From Dryocosmus kuriphilus (Eukaryota > Arthropoda > Insecta > Hymenoptera > Cynipidae): a stretch of 64,000 nt of DNA. A model generated the notes under the pieces. It worked only from the letters and a program-made list of their open reading frames with translations, made no database searches and was not told where the DNA came from. How positions within the stretch are numbered: position 1 is the stretch's first letter; each line of letters begins with the position of its first letter. The position numbers and the translations under genes were made by a program. Below are positions 61,381 to 64,000 of the stretch, one piece after another. The DNA is taken from contig CM076189.1 in NCBI GenBank assembly GCA_038277395.1, positions 86,355,421-86,419,420 of the forward strand, given 5' to 3'.

Positions 61381-62466
61381 CGTTATCCCATTATTTACAA
61401 AAATGATCTTCTATAATTCAGACGAGGCGACCGACATGAGAGAATAAACAGTTGCGTAAAGATTCTCTTTCCGACTATAAAATAAGCACACATTATTTAG
61501 TTTCCTTGAAATGTAGACGTACAATCTAAATCCCACGAAATATCTGAGGCCACGGTTCTCGTTCTGGCAAGGTTGCACATTTAGATGAAAACAGGAAGAA
61601 TTAAATACGTTTTTAATTTTTTGGATTTTCAAATGTCATGCTCGCTTTAGAATATTTTATTCGCTATTCAACATTTTTGTTTACACTTTTTTAATAATTA
61701 TACAAATCAAAATTCCTCGTTTTATTTAGAGCCAATTTTTAAACGATTCCCTTCGATACAAAAAACAACCAATTTCACCCTTCTTTCTCCTTTTTCTAGG
61801 CTTTTACATTAACGTGAAATAAATGAATAAAACCCTATAAAAAGATCAACCATTTTTGGTTAAAGTAAAATCTTCTTGGATTGAAAATGCAACTATTTTG
61901 TTAAAAATTGAAACATTTTTAGCTAAAAATAATATCTTTTCGTTCAAAAGTCAATTATTACAGGGTTAGTTGGGAATTCGTTTTCCTTGGTTTAGAATTT
62001 TTGCTGTAGAAAATGTGACTATTGTTTATTGAAAATCGATTGTTTTGTTTGAATATCTAATTTGTTAATCAAAATTAAAATATTTTTTTAAAACTAATTT
62101 TCCTGTTGTTGAAAATTCAACAATTTTTATTCGAAATTGATCTTTTTTCTTTTTTGAAAATTTAGCTGGTCCAGTTTTTCGATTTTTTTTATTTTCGCTT
62201 GAAAATTAAACACTCAAATTCTCGGTTGTGAGGTCATATTTTTTATTTGAAAATATAAGTGTTTTTTTTTTTTAAATTCAACGATTTGTTCTTAATTCAG
62301 CGTTGTTTCAAAGATCATTTTTTTTATTTCAAAACTCAAGGACTAAATTTTTATTGAAGTTTCATATTTCTGGGTTGATGATCAATCCTTTTATTTGAAA
62401 ATTTAACTATTTTCTTGAAAACTTTTTCTTAGTGTATACATATATATGTATACACACACATATATA
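61381..62466. repeat. Upstream flank of the gene, ending in AT-rich array
   Basis: 61381-61840 has no recognisable coding signal. 61841-62430 is TTGAAAATTCAA-type array. ATATATGTATACACACACATATATA precedes the foldback element. Confidence 0.5.
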
Positions 62467-63679
62467 GGGCATTCTTTGTCAAAAATGCCACCCCCCTGCC
62501 CAAAATTTGGGGGATTCGAAAAATCTCTTGTTGGTCTTAAATTGTAGCTATACATGCGTAATTTCATTTGAACCGTATCCTTTTAGAAAATCCAATATGA
62601 CGGACTCAACATGGCGGCTGAAGTTGATGAAAATCTCATCGTAAAATACTTAAACATCCATAAAATATTTAAAATTCATTCGATTTTCAGAGAAGTCAAT
62701 ATCTGGAGGTTTTTTGGGTCGCTGATTATGAATCGGAAATCATAATTTTAAAATGTTTAAAATCCAAGGTGGAGGATTTAATATGGCGGCTATAAAATGC
62801 AAAGAGTTTTTTGATTTGCGTGACACTTGACACTCGGGGGTTTTCTGGGTCGCTGATTACAGTTTTGAAATTTAAATATTTAAATTAAAGGCGGGTTCCA
62901 AGTGGCGACTATAGAACGCAAAAAGTATTTTGATTGGCATGACACTTGACACTTGGGGGTTTTCTGGATCGCTGATTTCAGTTTTAAAATTTGAGTTCAA
63001 AAATTCAAAATGGCGGGTTGAAAATGGCGGCTATAAAATGCAAAAACTTATTTGATTTGCATAAGACTTGACAATTGGGTGTTTTCTGGATCACTGATTT
63101 CGAATCCGCAATTCAAGTTTTAAAATCCAAAATTGCGGACATAACAAAATTTGAATTACGGGTTCGAAATCAGTGACCTAGAAAACACCCAAGTGTCAAT
63201 TCTTATGCAAATCAAATAACTTTTGCATTTTATAGCCGCCATTTTGGACCCGTGATTTTGAATTTTTGAATTTACGTTTTAAAGCTGAAATCGGCGACCC
63301 AGAAAACCTCCAAGTGTCAAGTATCATGCAAATAAAAAAACTGCTTGCATTTTATAGCCCCCATATTAAATCCTCCATCTTTGATTATAAACATTTTACA
63401 ATTATTACTTCAGTTTCGTAATCCGCGACCCAAAAAACCTCCAGATATTGACTTTTCTGAAATTCGAAGGAATTGCAAATATTTTATAGACGTTTAAATA
63501 TTTTACGATGAGATTTTCATCAACTTCAGCCGCCATGTTGAGTCCGCCATATTGGGTTTTCTAAAAGGCCACGGTTCAAATGAAAGTACACATGTAGAGC
63601 TACAATTTAAGCTCAGCAAGAGATTTTTCGAATCCCCCAAATTGTGGACAGGGGGGTGGCCGGTTTGACAAAGAAGCCC
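62467..63679. mobile_element. Foldback element, 1.2 kb, arms of about 0.6 kb
   Basis: Arms begin GGGCATTCTTTGTCAAA and, on the other strand, GGGCTTCTTTGTCAAAC. They stay alignable through GGGGGATTCGAAAAATCTCT, AACATGGCGGCTGAAGTTGA and GGAGGTTTTTTGGGTCGC to a centre near 63140. Each arm holds about three internal repeats containing GGCGGCTATAAAATGCAAA and GACACTTGG...GTTTTCTGG. ATATATA flanks both ends, probably a target duplication. No ORF. Confidence 0.88.
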
Positions 63680-63820
63680 ATATATAATATTTATATTCCA
63701 CCTAGAATTTCAAGGATATAACGACTGCTACGTCGCGTAACAATGGTAGCTGAACAGTCAGCCATGTTCGTTTCACTTTACGCGCGTAACTTCAAAACCT
63801 CTAAAAGCATCAATGAGAAA

Positions 63821-63856
<36 letters not shown>

Positions 63857-64000
63857 GAGTGGCAGCAGCGATTGAGGTTGGCTTCACACTTCTCCTCCTT
63901 GTGGCAATCTAGACAATCATTCTCGAGCCAAGTCTCAAACAGTCTGACATGACATTTCGGTCCACGAGGAGCTCCCGGGCGTCCACAAACTCTCATGGCT
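63680..64000. other. Right end of window, GA microsatellite in mid-GC DNA
   Basis: (GA)n at about 63821-63852. The flanking DNA is less AT-rich than average and could be genic or regulatory, but no exon can be supported within the window. Confidence 0.4.

Overview
This is a 64-kb stretch of AT-rich animal nuclear DNA, most likely from an insect or another arthropod. Evidence for that is the degenerate LINE copies, a copia-type retrotransposon, a deleted mariner, foldback elements, short GT..AG exons and AT-rich satellites. The species cannot be named from the sequence. There are no bacterial-style genes, and nearly all long open frames come from transposons or repeats.

The only host gene I can build lies on the minus strand and spans almost the whole window, from 61315 down to 2469. 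I assemble 17 coding exons by hand. The first encodes a signal peptide. It is followed by short exons of 30 to 135 nt, including six tandem 42-nt micro-exons at 12032-13588, and a 554-nt last exon. Every junction is phase 1. The 1575 coding nt form one frame without a stop, encoding a putative secreted protein of 524 residues. I do not recognise the family. Its architecture (secreted, long introns, symmetric phase-1 micro-exons) resembles schistosome micro-exon genes and aphid bicycle genes, but sequence homology to either is not claimed.

The introns are filled with mobile DNA. 3479-8186 is a broken LINE flanked by a near-perfect target duplication. 8187-9969 is AT-rich tandem repeat. 9970-13588 is the exon-dense 3' part of the gene. 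14-17 kb holds a Ulp1-type protease fragment, a GATGAAATCAGC tandem array and a gag-only retrocopy ending in poly(A). 17.6-19.6 kb holds two copies of a repeat family with a GTC core and a tRNA-like SINE. 20974-21929 is a deleted mariner. 24.4-31.9 kb is a satellite split by a copia element.

Further on, 32.0-32.6 kb is a GC-rich block with a pentapeptide minisatellite. 34.7-37.4 kb holds four exons and a MITE. 38.5-45.1 kb is a long inverted repeat with a second LINE between its arms. 45.5-53.7 kb holds three exons among GTC-core elements, two of which form a large inverted pair. 58.7-60.6 kb is a third, internally deleted LINE between short inverted repeats. The gene starts near 61.3 kb, and a 1.2-kb foldback element lies upstream at 62.5-63.7 kb.

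All exon calls are manual and rest on splice consensus, frame and phase. RNA evidence would be decisive.
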